Below, in pieces: positions 17,478 to 26,504 of a stretch of DNA of 64,000 bases. The notes under the pieces were generated by a model. It searched no databases. It saw only the letters and a program-made list of their open reading frames with translations, and was not told where the DNA came from. Position 1 is the stretch's first letter. The number at the start of each line of letters is the position of its first letter. The stretch comes from Trinickia acidisoli (GTDB lineage Bacteria; Pseudomonadota; Gammaproteobacteria; Burkholderiales; Burkholderiaceae), in assembly GCF_017315725.1 (NCBI RefSeq), contig NZ_JAFLRG010000002.1, positions 1,302,001 through 1,366,000 on the forward strand, written 5' to 3'. The position numbers were made by a program, and so were the translations under genes.

Positions 17478-18967
17478 CTAAATCGGCTCGGCTCTTTCCC
17501 CATACCGCCCCAATGTCGCCGCCCTCGCCTTCGCGTGATCGACGATCGGCTGCGGGTAGTCACGCCCGAGCACGAACCCGACCTCGTTCAATGCCTCGGG
17601 CGCGGCAAGCCACGGCGCGTGTATCCACTTGACCGGCACCGTCGCCAATTCCGGCACATAGCGCTTGATGAACCGCCCCTCGGGGTCGTACTGCTTCGAT
17701 TGCGTCACCGGATTGAAAATGCGAAACCACGGCTGGGCATCGCATCCTGTCGACGCGGCTCATTGCCATCCGCCGTTGTTCGCCGCGAAATCGAAATCGT
17801 TGAGCCATTGCGCGAAATGCGCCTCGCCGCGCCGCCAATCGATGCCCAAATCTTTCACCAGAAAACTAGCCGTCACCATCCGCAATCGGTTGTGCATATA
17901 TCCGGTCTGCACGAGCTGACGCATTCCCGCATCCACGAGCGGATAGCCCGTCCGCCCTTCGCACCAAGCATCGAAATCCGCATCGGCCTGCGGCCCTGCT
18001 TCCCAACGGATAGCATCGTACTCGGGCTTGAACGATGCCCCGCTTGCGAGCTGCGGATTCATCGCCAACACCATGAAGAAGAACTCGCGCCAAATGAGTT
18101 CGGACAGCCAAATCTCGGCACCTCGCCCGCGCGGTTGCAGCATCAACGCATGCGCCGCTCTAACGAGGCTACGAATCGAAAGCGTGCCGAAGCGCAAATG
18201 CGTCGATAGATAGCTCGGCCCTTTCACAGCGGGAAAATCGCGCTGCTCGTCGTATCGATCGATACGCTCCATGAAATCGTCGAGCAAGCGCGCTGCACCA
18301 CTCATGCCCGTCGGCAACTTCAGCGTCGGCAAATCACTCTGTGTGAAGCCGAGCTCGCTAAGATCGGGCCACGGCGCACGCAGCGATTCGGGCGGCGCGC
18401 ATAGCTGGCCATGCCGAGCATCGGCAGAGCGAGGGGCAACATCGCCCGGTGCCAGCCGTGTCAACCATGCGCGCTTATAGGGCGTAAAGACCGTATAGGG
18501 CCTGCCTTGCTGATTGAAAATCTCGTCGCGCTCGAAGATCACTTGATCCTTGAAGGTGACGAGCTTCGCTCCACTCGCTTGCAATCGCCGATCGACGGCC
18601 TCGTCGCGTGCGATCGCCGCGGGCTCGTAATCGCGATTGGCGAAAACGGCGTCGACATCCAGTTGCGCAGCTAGCCGTGAAATACATTCGATCGGATCGC
18701 CCTGTACGACGATCAACCCGCCGCCGCGCTTTTGCAGCGCGCGATCGAGTTCTATCAACGATGCGAGGATGAAATCGATGCGTCGGTCGGCCGGCTTTTC
18801 GTCGAGCCGAGTGCGTTGTTTGCACTGCAGCAGCGGCGCGAGAATCGTCGTATCGAATACGAATGCACACCATACGCGATCGGCGGTATTGAGCGCATCA
18901 CTGAGCGCCGCATGATCGTCGCAGCGCAAGTCACGCCGGAACCAGACGAGCGCGCATCAAAGGTCAT
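17478..18967 (-). pseudogene. phrB: Deoxyribodipyrimidine photolyase, with a frameshift and a nonsense codon
   Basis: The gene reads as a complete class I CPD photolyase except for two lesions. The expected start is ATG 18967 (MTFDA). One base is then missing before the segment LVWFRRDLRCDDHAAL, which is in the -1-shifted frame. The main frame runs without interruption to the FAD-binding NDFDFAANNGGWQ, where the next codon is TGA (17760-17762) at the position of the family's invariant Trp (normally TGG, as in NGGWQW). The same frame then continues with AASTGCDAQPWFRIFNPV to the natural stop at 17478. Either lesion alone should abolish light-driven repair. Both could be sequencing errors, but they are independent and 1.2 kb apart. 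Confidence 0.8.
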
Positions 18968-19202
18968 AGCGCCGTCCCGGTGCGGTTACCGCGCTGAGGT
19001 GCCTGCATGTGCCGATATGTCATCACGGCGTATTCCGTTTGTAATGTCGACGAATGCGGCACTATACAAGCGCTTGATGAAAACCTCCAAACGCCCGCCT
19101 GCTCGCGCCTCGCGCGATTGCCGGCTCGTGCGGCATACAAGTTGCGTACAGTGGCGGCAGCGGCTCGTGCCGCCGTTTCCAATCACTTCAAGCGAGGGCA
19201 GT

Positions 19203-19358
19203 ATGTTAGGAACGATCTTGCTAGTCATCCTCATCCTGCTTTTGATCGGCGCATTTCCGGCGTGGCCACATAGCCGCGGCTGGGGCTATGGGCCGACGGG
19301 CGGGCTTGGACTCATCGTCGTCATCGTCATCATCCTCGTGGTGTTGGGGCGCATCTAG
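19203..19358 (+). CDS. DUF3309 family small membrane protein
   Basis: A 51-residue protein, MLGTILLVILILLLIGAFP, then a Trp/Gly-rich loop (PHSRGWGYGPTGG) and a second hydrophobic helix ending LVVLGRI. This two-helix hairpin is typical of DUF3309. The role is unknown; such genes are often stress-induced. Start at ATG 19203, with GAGGG upstream. Confidence 0.8.
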   Translation: MLGTILLVILILLLIGAFPAWPHSRGWGYGPTGGLGLIVVIVIILVVLGRI

Positions 19359-19488
19359 ACGAAGACGAATCGCGGTACGCCCCGGTGCCGCGTTGTTGCG
19401 GCGGCGTCGCGGCATGTGACGAACTTTCGCGAGTGCGAGAATCGGAGAGAATCGCGGGACTTCCCTATCGGTACGAGGATGCCCAACG

Positions 19489-20577
19489 ATGATCGCCCTC
19501 TTGCGCTCACTCAAGCTACTCGGCGTAACTGTCGCCCAAGTCTTCGTGCTGTGGTGGCTCGCGCCCATGGCGGCCCTTGCAGCGGAGCCGTCACCTCAAC
19601 CCAACGCCGAGGCACCGAGCTACGGCCCCATGCTCGAAGGATTCGACTACCCGTATCCCGTCTCGTGGTTCTCGTTCGACTCGCAGCAACAATCGTTGCG
19701 CATGGCGTACATGAATGTGCAACCCGCCCATCCGAATGGGCACGTTGCCGTCCTTTTGCACGGCAAGAACTTTTGCTCTGCAACTTGGCAAGACACGATC
19801 GCGACGCTCGTCCAAGCAGGCTACCGTGTCGTGGCGCCCGACCAAATCGGTTTTTGCAAATCGACGAAGCCACTCTCCTATCAATACTCGTTTCAGCAGC
19901 TCGCGCTGAACACGCATGCGCTGCTCGCTTCGCTCGGTATCACGCAAGCCATCATCGTCGGGCATTCGACCGGCGGGATGCTCGCGATCCGCTACGCGCT
20001 CATGTATCCGCACGAAACCGAGCGCCTGGTGCTGGTCGATCCGATCGGCCTCGAAGACTGGCGCGCGAAAGGCGTACCGCCGATCTCGATCGATCAATGG
20101 TATGCACGCGAACTGAAAGTCACTGCGCAAAGTATTCGGCAGTACGAACGAATGACTTACTACGCGGGGCATTGGAGCCCCAGCTACGAACGCTGGGTAT
20201 CGATGCTGGCCGGGCTCGACCGCGGCCCGGGAAAACAAGCCGTCGCATGGAATTCCGCGCTGCTTTACGACATGATCCTCAATCAACCGGTGGTGTATGA
20301 ATTCACTCGGATTCAACCGCCGACGCTGCTCATGATCGGCGATAAAGACACCACTGCGATCGGAAAAGATGCGGCACCCCCCGAAGTGCGCGCGACGCTC
20401 GGGCACTACCCCGCGCTCGCGCACGAGGCGATGCATGCCATTCCCAATGCGACGCTCGTCGAGTTTCCGGAGTTGGGGCACGCGCCGCAGATACAGGACC
20501 CCGGGGCGTTTCATCGCGCGTTGCTCGGTTGGCTTTCGAAGCCGGCGGCGGCCGCGGATGCGGTTCCTGCGCATTAG
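19489..20577 (+). CDS. Exported alpha/beta hydrolase
   Basis: A 362-residue hydrolase with an N-terminal signal peptide (hydrophobic core about 8-30, likely cleavage after ALAA). The fold is marked by VAVLLHGKNF (oxyanion loop), the nucleophile elbow GHSTGG (Ser160) and the late DPIGLEDW/PELGHAPQ segment with the catalytic His. Periplasmic or secreted ester or epoxide hydrolysis is expected. The substrate cannot be deduced and the gene stands alone. Confidence 0.85.
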   Translation: MIALLRSLKLLGVTVAQVFVLWWLAPMAALAAEPSPQPNAEAPSYGPMLEGFDYPYPVSWFSFDSQQQSLRMAYMNVQPAHPNGHVAVLLHGKNFCSATWQDTIATLVQAGYRVVAPDQIGFCKSTKPLSYQYSFQQLALNTHALLASLGITQAIIVGHSTGGMLAIRYALMYPHETERLVLVDPIGLEDWRAKGVPPISIDQWYARELKVTAQSIRQYERMTYYAGHWSPSYERWVSMLAGLDRGPGKQAVAWNSALLYDMILNQPVVYEFTRIQPPTLLMIGDKDTTAIGKDAAPPEVRATLGHYPALAHEAMHAIPNATLVEFPELGHAPQIQDPGAFHRALLGWLSKPAAAADAVPAH

Positions 20578-20715
20578 CGGGTGCTTTGCCGGGCGCATCG
20601 TAAGGATTCGCTATTGCTTTTATTCGTGTGGGAATCCGGCGCCTTCGTCCTCAACTACCTGTTTGCGCGCGGGAGAGGTTACCCCAATTCCATGTAGTCA
20701 AAATTCCGAGTGGAA

Positions 20716-21426
20716 TCAGTCGACCATCGACCATTGCAGCGATGTCGCACCGCTCACACGTCCCAACTCTCCGAACGACGTCGCAACGGAATGAAGCTCG
20801 AATTCTTCCTTCCAGCGCACCAGGTAGCGCGACTCGCGCGTGCCGTCGCGTTGTTCGACGTATTCTCCACGCGGCTCGAGTGAGCAACCCATCCGCGCGA
20901 GCTGCTCGGCCAATCGTTGCGGGCAGTCAGAGCCAATCGAATAGCAAAGCGTCAGCCATGCAGCCTTGCGACGCTCCAGCTTGCGCTCGACGAAACGCAA
21001 CCCCCATAGCACCGCCAAGCCGACTACGCTCCCGCCCACGCCCAAGCGGTACTGACCGCCGCCGAAACACAGGCCGATCACGGTCACGAACCAGAGCGTC
21101 GCCGCCGTCGTCACGCCGGTCACGAGCCCGTCCTTGCGCAACACAGCACCCGCGCCGATAAAACCCATGCCCGTCAGAATGCCGAGCGGCAAACGCATCA
21201 AATCGAGAACCGCGAAGCTGTTTTGCCCTTTGCCTGTCTGATCGAGCAGCGCGTTCGCTTGCAACATCGCCACGCACGCGGCAAGACAAACGAGGATCGT
21301 CGTGCGCAATCCCGCTGCCTTACCCGACTCGCTGCGATCGATACCGAACGCGGCACCGGCCACCAGCGCGCACGCGAGGCGTGCGGCGGCGGAAGGCCAG
21401 TCGAGCGTAAGCGGCATCGTCTCCAT
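20716..21426 (-). CDS. MgtC/SapB family membrane protein
   Basis: A 236-residue protein with about four N-terminal transmembrane helices containing the MgtC signature (GAAFGIDRSESGKAAGLRTT and MGFIGAGAVLRKDG) and a C-terminal ACT-like soluble domain. MgtC proteins modulate membrane ATPase activity and growth at low magnesium or in host cells. ATG codons at 21426 and 21417 are both possible; the second has GGAG close upstream. No magnesium-transport gene is adjacent. Confidence 0.82.
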   Translation of the reverse strand: METMPLTLDWPSAAARLACALVAGAAFGIDRSESGKAAGLRTTILVCLAACVAMLQANALLDQTGKGQNSFAVLDLMRLPLGILTGMGFIGAGAVLRKDGLVTGVTTAATLWFVTVIGLCFGGGQYRLGVGGSVVGLAVLWGLRFVERKLERRKAAWLTLCYSIGSDCPQRLAEQLARMGCSLEPRGEYVEQRDGTRESRYLVRWKEEFELHSVATSFGELGRVSGATSLQWSMVD

Positions 21427-21619
21427 GTTGAGTGCGGCTTCCGGTAGGCGTGATGTTCTAGTGACAAGCAAAGCGCGCGCCCGCGGGACGCAGTGTCCCG
21501 GCGTGAGAGGTGCGTCATTCGTCACAGCCAACCGCCTATGCGACCGTGCCTTAAAGCGCGTGAGACTGCATGCGCTTTAATGCGCAGCTATCAACGATCA
21601 ATCGATCCAAATCAACCGA

Positions 21620-22921
21620 TCAATCGCTCGTCGTCCATTCGACATTCGCCCCGACCGAGCGCAGATTCTCGACGAACCGCGGATGAGCGCGCCTGATCGG
21701 CAGTGCATTCGTGATGACGGACCGCCCTTCGATACTCGAAGCCACCATCAGCAATGCGATCGCGACGCGGATGATATAGGGGCTTTCGACTTTCGCCGGG
21801 CTCAGCGGGATGCCGCCGAACGTAATGAGCCGATGGGGATCGGACAGGAAAACGTGCGCACCGAACTTCGACAATTCGACCGACCACCCCATTGCGCCGT
21901 CGTACACCTTGTTCCAGAACATCGCGCTGCCTTCGGCGCGCACGCCGAGCGCAATGAAGATCGGCAGCAGATCGACGGGCAAATACGGCCAAGGCGCCGC
22001 TTCGACCTTCGTCAAGATGTTGGGCGTAAACGGCCTGCGCACGCGCAGCGGTCCATCCCGCAATGCGCGCGACCACCCATCGCGATGGACCAGGTCGACG
22101 CCGAACTTCGCAAACGTACGGTCGATCAGTGGAAATTGCTCGGGTGCGCTGTTCTTGACGACGATGTCGCCGCCGGTGATCGCGCCCAGTGCGAGGAACG
22201 TTGCGATCTCGTGGAAATCCTCGCTGAAGCGAAACTCTCCGCCGCCGAGCCGACGGCCGCCTTCAACGATGAGACGCGAGGTGCCAATACCTTCCACGGG
22301 CACGCCGAGCATCGAGATGAACCGACAAAACTCCTGGACATGCGGCTCGGAAGCGGCATTGACGAGCGTCGACGTACCCGTTGCACAGGCCGCGCACAAC
22401 ACGAAATTCTCGGTGGTCGTGACCGACGCGTAGTCGAGCCAGTGATTGTTCGCGGCCATGCGCGCTTGCGTGCGCACGATCAGCGAATCGGGCGTGCGCT
22501 CGATGCGCGCGCCGAAACGCTCGAACACCTCGACGTGCGGATCGATTTCGCGCACGCCCAGCGTGCAGCCCTTCACGTCGTTCTCGAGCCGCGCCACGCC
22601 GAAGCGGGCGAGCAACGGCGGCACGAGCATGATCGACGAGCGCATCTCCTCGGGCAAATGGTGCTTGACGGGGTCGAACGTCGTGGCGTGATGATGCAGA
22701 TCGAGAATGCCCGTCGAGAAATTCATCGATACGTCGCTGCCTAGCGCGCGAAAAATATCGAGGATTTTCTTGACGTCGGTAATTTCAGGCACGCCGACGA
22801 GCCGCAGCGGCTGGTCCGTCAGCAAGGTGGCGCAAAGAATCGGGAGAACGGCGTTCTTATTGGCGGACGGGATGATCTCTCCGCGAAGCGGGAGGCCGCC
22901 ATGGACGATCAGATCGGACAT
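21620..22921 (-). CDS. MurA-like UDP-N-acetylglucosamine 1-carboxyvinyltransferase paralogue
   Basis: A 433-residue enolpyruvyl transferase of the MurA/AroA fold. SANKNAVLPILCATLLT near the start corresponds to the SGAKNAALPIL substrate loop, and VKGCTLGVREIDPHV holds the equivalent of the catalytic cysteine loop. The sequence diverges from housekeeping MurA throughout (for instance an altered PGG loop, and SEDFHEIATFLALGAI in the C-half), so it is probably a second copy or a specialised homologue. It should transfer enolpyruvate from PEP to a UDP-sugar. ATG 22921 is preferred over an upstream start because MSDLIVHGG aligns with the family N-terminus. Confidence 0.8.
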   Translation of the reverse strand: MSDLIVHGGLPLRGEIIPSANKNAVLPILCATLLTDQPLRLVGVPEITDVKKILDIFRALGSDVSMNFSTGILDLHHHATTFDPVKHHLPEEMRSSIMLVPPLLARFGVARLENDVKGCTLGVREIDPHVEVFERFGARIERTPDSLIVRTQARMAANNHWLDYASVTTTENFVLCAACATGTSTLVNAASEPHVQEFCRFISMLGVPVEGIGTSRLIVEGGRRLGGGEFRFSEDFHEIATFLALGAITGGDIVVKNSAPEQFPLIDRTFAKFGVDLVHRDGWSRALRDGPLRVRRPFTPNILTKVEAAPWPYLPVDLLPIFIALGVRAEGSAMFWNKVYDGAMGWSVELSKFGAHVFLSDPHRLITFGGIPLSPAKVESPYIIRVAIALLMVASSIEGRSVITNALPIRRAHPRFVENLRSVGANVEWTTSD

Positions 22922-22981
22922 AGTTGGGGCAAAACGGATGAAAGAGGCGTGGGCGATCAATGCAGGCGCATATCATGCCAT

Positions 22982-23001
22982 CGTCCGGCCGGGGCCGGAC
23001 G
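22982..23001. repeat. Perfect inverted repeat upstream of murA paralogue
   Basis: CGTCCGGCC-GG-GGCCGGACG, nine-base arms with a two-base centre, 61-80 bases upstream of the murA-like start. It may be an operator or an attenuating hairpin in the leader; no evidence distinguishes these. Confidence 0.45.
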
Positions 23002-23196
23002 GCAAGTTTGTAAATTCCTGCTACATCGCGTCGACGTCGGCTGCCGCAAATGCGAACTCGCGTGCCAGACGCTTTTGCATCAAGCACTTAAATACGCTAT
23101 GAGCAAGTTATGCACAGGTTTGCCAACACAAACTGGGGATAAGTCACTTCGTCCGCCGGAATGCGTTGGCTACCGATCGAGCCATGCAAGCCTCGT

Positions 23197-26157
23197 TCAG
23201 CCGTCCCGCCTCACGAGCGTTGCGATAAACCGCCCGAGCGAGCTGCCTTCGCGCAGTGCCAACGCTAGGTTGCCCCTCACGATAGGCCGCGCTTGCCCCG
23301 AGCCGGAAGGCATCTGCCCGCCACGCAAGCGCTTGACGCCAGAGGCTGCTTGCTGAGCCGACGTGACCCCGACCGTAGCTTCCGTGGCCGCCTGAAACGC
23401 ACCGCCGGCAGCCTCTCCCACTTCGGAAAGCGTCCCCCCTTGGAAGTGCATGAGCGCGTGCACTGTCTGCGCGACATCGTTGCCCATCCAAGGCCCGCTG
23501 GCCGCCGCCAACAGTGCCGCAGCGGCAGGCTGACTCATCCGCGACGGCGAGCGGGCATCCGTTTCCAGATTCATGTTCTCCCTCCCCCCAGCGTAAGCGA
23601 GAAGGTTCTGGCCGAGTAGCGCCGTATTGGCAAGACCGAACAGCACGCTGAACGCAACCGCAGCGGGATTGCCGCCGTGCCCGCTCGCCAGGAGCGCCGC
23701 GGTGTCGGTCACATTGACGAACAGCGTACCCGCCGTGATCCCGCGCACGAGCCTACCCGTCCGCGTCCGCGGATCCGTGGCGTTGAGCGAAGTCGCCTGA
23801 ACACCAAGCGCCCGATCGAGATTGATTTGATAGCGGCCCACCTCGCTCATGACGACGTTGAACTTTTGCTGTTCGCGATCTTCGTTCGTCACGCCGACGG
23901 CGGGGTCCGAGGGTATCGTTTCGAACGCCGATGCCGGCATTCGCGTCAAGCGAGCATGATTCGCGCGAAATTGATCGGTCAAGCGCTCGGCTGCGTCAAT
24001 TCTCTCAGGCTCGATGCCGAACTGCGGCCCGAGCTCGCGCAATCGCTCCATAAAGACGTTGAGATCCTTGTCGGAGAACTCACCCCACTCGAACATCCGG
24101 TCCGACTTGCCGCGCAAGCCTTCGGTATAGATGGCCCGGCCGGCATTGAGCACGCCGCGCGCGGCGAAAGCGGCTTCGGACATCGCAAGGGTTGCGGCAA
24201 GCGGCACCGAATGCATGTCGACGCCCGCCGCGACGGCTCCCGCCGCAACGGTTACCCCCGCTGCCGCGACGGCAGTCTTTTTCGCCTTGCTCATACTTCC
24301 CTGTCGGCCACGTGCCGTGCCCGCGCCGTACGGGTCGCCCTCCCAAGTCTGGGGCTCAGGCGTTGGCAAATTGTCGTGCGCCTCTTGGTAGGCGGATCTG
24401 CCCGTAGCCTGCCCCACGCCTGCCGAAGCCTCGTGGCCCTTCATCAACAACGCGTGCCACTGGTCGAAGCGGGCGCGTGCCTCCTGTCCGAGCTTTTCGC
24501 GAACCGGCTTTCGCAAACTTTCCATCACCTCGATCTGCTCGAGTTGTGCGATCAATTTCTTGCGCTGGCGCTTTGAAGTCGACGCGTCGAACTGCTTCGT
24601 GAGTTCCGCGTCGGTCCAGGCGTTCGATCTTTCGTGCGCATCGCTCGTCACCGCTTCGTAATTTCCGCGCAAGAGCTTGAACGCCGCTTCGGGATCGCGC
24701 CGCGCGACATCGGCAATCAACGGCGAGAGCAGCGTGAGCGCTTGGTTGTATTGGCCTTCGTTGACGGGTTTGACCGAATCGCTACCGAACAACACCTTAT
24801 CCGGATAGCGCACGATAAAGTCGACGAGCCCTTTGCGCATTTGCGGATCGGACATATACGCTTCGCCTACATCGTTCCATGAGACGTCGAATTTCACGTT
24901 CGGCGCCCGCTTCACCGCCTCATAGAGCCTCGCGATATGCTCCGGCACTTCGATCGTTTCGGTGGTCTGCGCGGCTGCGTTGCGGCCACTTAGCCCTAAC
25001 CGCGTGCCGACACTCTTTGCCTTCTCGAATGCCTTTCCCAAGCTGGGTCTTCCGTTGGCATTTTGCTCGCCGGCCCGCGTCATCACGGGAACCTCGACCT
25101 TCGTCATCGCGTCGTCGGGTCGCGCAAACCGCCCGATCCCCGTGTGCGCGAGGATGATGTTCGCGTTCGGAAACTTCGCGACGACGTCGATGAGGCGATC
25201 GAAGTGCTCATACGCGACCTGACGCGCCTCGGGACGCAGATCGTGTTCATTCAAGCCATGACGTCCCCAGTCGTTATGGATAAGCGTGACCATCCCCGTC
25301 TGTTCGGCGAAGCCGAGCGCCTTCAACGTTTCGGGATCGCCGAACTTGAACGCCTCGTTGCCGAGCAACGTGCTGACGAACTCCTTGTCTCCCGTCCACT
25401 CACCCACCCCAACGAATACGCCGGGATTTTCGAGTAGCGTCTTGCGCATGTATGCGACACTGCCGGGTTTGGACGGATCCACGCCGGTAAGCGACATATC
25501 CGAGCGCGCGAGCCGCATGGCAAAGTCCGTGGCCTTCTCTGCGTCGCCTTTTTTCTTTGCCTTTAGATAACCGCGATACAAGCCCGTGTAGTCGTCGGCG
25601 ACACGGCGGTCCATTTTTCCCGCGAATCGCATCGTTAGCTCCGGCGCGTTCACGCTCGAGTAATGCGCGTCCCCGCAAAATTGCGGGATCGAACCGTGCA
25701 TCATCAGCGATGTCGGTTTCGAGCGGTTTTGGATCTGCCGGAAAGTAAAATTCTTACGAAAGTCGTAGCCGCGATCGTGCGTGTGAATGTCCGCCTTGAC
25801 GTATGCCAAGCCGCCAGGGACGCGAACCAGTTCATCCAGCATCGGATCGAACGTCGGCGACGAGACCGCCGACTCCAATCCGCGACGTCTGCCCCCCCCT
25901 GGGTGAGCGGCGGCAAGCAATAGACTGCCGCTGAGCTCCATCAAAGTCTGCTTCGGGGCACGAATGGCCGTATTCGCTGCTTGGATCGCACGGCGGCCGG
26001 CACCGTCTTCACGTGTAAACCCTACGAGCGCGCCCACGACGCCAGTACTGGTGGGGCCGCCTTTCGCCCGTCCCGTCGATCCCTCGACGGCGTTTTCTTG
26101 TTGTCCTTGCGGATTGGCCGCACCGCCCGTCTCCCCAGTTCGCGAAATCGATGACAT
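23197..26157 (-). CDS. Candidate type III effector with amidohydrolase-like (metal-dependent hydrolase) domain
   Basis: A 986-residue protein. The first 45 residues are Ser/Thr/Gly/Gln-rich and disordered, as in type III secretion signals. From about 110 to 470 it has the order of metal ligands of the amidohydrolase TIM barrel: HTH in KADIHTH (His125, His127), EWTGDKE, LIHNDWG (His294), LAHTGIG (His338) and FGSDS (Asp460). The C-terminal half has helical and hydrophobic segments (about 640-670 and 810-860). Its promoter is a complete PIP box with -10 element. The GTG at 26172 overlaps the ribosome-binding site GGAG, so ATG 26157 is the start. Translocation is inferred; the substrate is unknown. 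Confidence 0.72.
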   Translation of the reverse strand: MSSISRTGETGGAANPQGQQENAVEGSTGRAKGGPTSTGVVGALVGFTREDGAGRRAIQAANTAIRAPKQTLMELSGSLLLAAAHPGGGRRRGLESAVSSPTFDPMLDELVRVPGGLAYVKADIHTHDRGYDFRKNFTFRQIQNRSKPTSLMMHGSIPQFCGDAHYSSVNAPELTMRFAGKMDRRVADDYTGLYRGYLKAKKKGDAEKATDFAMRLARSDMSLTGVDPSKPGSVAYMRKTLLENPGVFVGVGEWTGDKEFVSTLLGNEAFKFGDPETLKALGFAEQTGMVTLIHNDWGRHGLNEHDLRPEARQVAYEHFDRLIDVVAKFPNANIILAHTGIGRFARPDDAMTKVEVPVMTRAGEQNANGRPSLGKAFEKAKSVGTRLGLSGRNAAAQTTETIEVPEHIARLYEAVKRAPNVKFDVSWNDVGEAYMSDPQMRKGLVDFIVRYPDKVLFGSDSVKPVNEGQYNQALTLLSPLIADVARRDPEAAFKLLRGNYEAVTSDAHERSNAWTDAELTKQFDASTSKRQRKKLIAQLEQIEVMESLRKPVREKLGQEARARFDQWHALLMKGHEASAGVGQATGRSAYQEAHDNLPTPEPQTWEGDPYGAGTARGRQGSMSKAKKTAVAAAGVTVAAGAVAAGVDMHSVPLAATLAMSEAAFAARGVLNAGRAIYTEGLRGKSDRMFEWGEFSDKDLNVFMERLRELGPQFGIEPERIDAAERLTDQFRANHARLTRMPASAFETIPSDPAVGVTNEDREQQKFNVVMSEVGRYQINLDRALGVQATSLNATDPRTRTGRLVRGITAGTLFVNVTDTAALLASGHGGNPAAVAFSVLFGLANTALLGQNLLAYAGGRENMNLETDARSPSRMSQPAAAALLAAASGPWMGNDVAQTVHALMHFQGGTLSEVGEAAGGAFQAATEATVGVTSAQQAASGVKRLRGGQMPSGSGQARPIVRGNLALALREGSSLGRFIATLVRRDG

Positions 26158-26256
26158 GTGTCGCTGCTCCACGTTTGTCAGGTCTTCCCGCTGCCTCGGC
26201 GCTGTCTCCCGGCGCGATTGTCGTGTGTAGAGGCGAGGAACGACTCAATGCAGACG

Positions 26257-26319
26257 ATTGTGTCATCGAGGTCATGACGAAGCCGCAAGTCGATCCGAAG
26301 CGCCTGTTGGCCACGCGAA
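26257..26319 (-). promoter_or_regulatory. Complete PIP box promoter of the amidohydrolase-like gene
   Basis: Reading on the minus strand: TTCGC (26319-26315), 15 bases, TTCGG (26299-26295), 32 bases, CACAAT (26262-26257). This matches TTCGB-N15-TTCGB-N30/32-YANNNT, the HrpX/HrpB-dependent promoter form, and lies 100 bases from the start codon. Confidence 0.85.
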
Positions 26320-26369
26320 GTCGCATACGCGATGTCATCAAATTGTCATTGAAGTCTTGTCCCATCTAC

Positions 26370-26395
26370 TTTTCTTATACGGTCGATTTATTTTT
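26370..26395 (+). promoter_or_regulatory. AT-rich motif shared with the porin upstream region
   Basis: TTTTCTTATACGGTCGATTT followed by ATTTTT, about 110 bases before the 5-oxoprolinase start. The nearly identical TTTTCTTATACGGGCAATTT occurs at 33070-33089 before the porin gene. A common regulator, probably the LysR protein encoded at 32084, is inferred. Confidence 0.5.
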
Positions 26396-26504
26396 CTCCC
26401 TGGACGCCTTGGGAGCCCCCCTTTCACAATCCGCCCGATAAAACCATGGTCGAAAGCGCATAAGCGCACCGGCAGTCACCTATCGCGGACGGAGAGACGA
26501 GTCA

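Noticed and set aside
18475..18873. Arg-rich minus-strand frame inside the photolyase gene, considered as a separate gene
   Set aside because: Alternative frame of phrB with no protein-like features.
20578..21619. Searched the MgtC-MurA region for a magnesium riboswitch
   Set aside because: No recognisable structured leader; the upstream region of mgtC is short and featureless.
23108..23142. TTATGCACA and TGGGGATAA, resembling DnaA boxes, in the murA-effector gap
   Set aside because: Only two imperfect sites, no dnaA, parA/parB or repeat cluster nearby; most likely chance.
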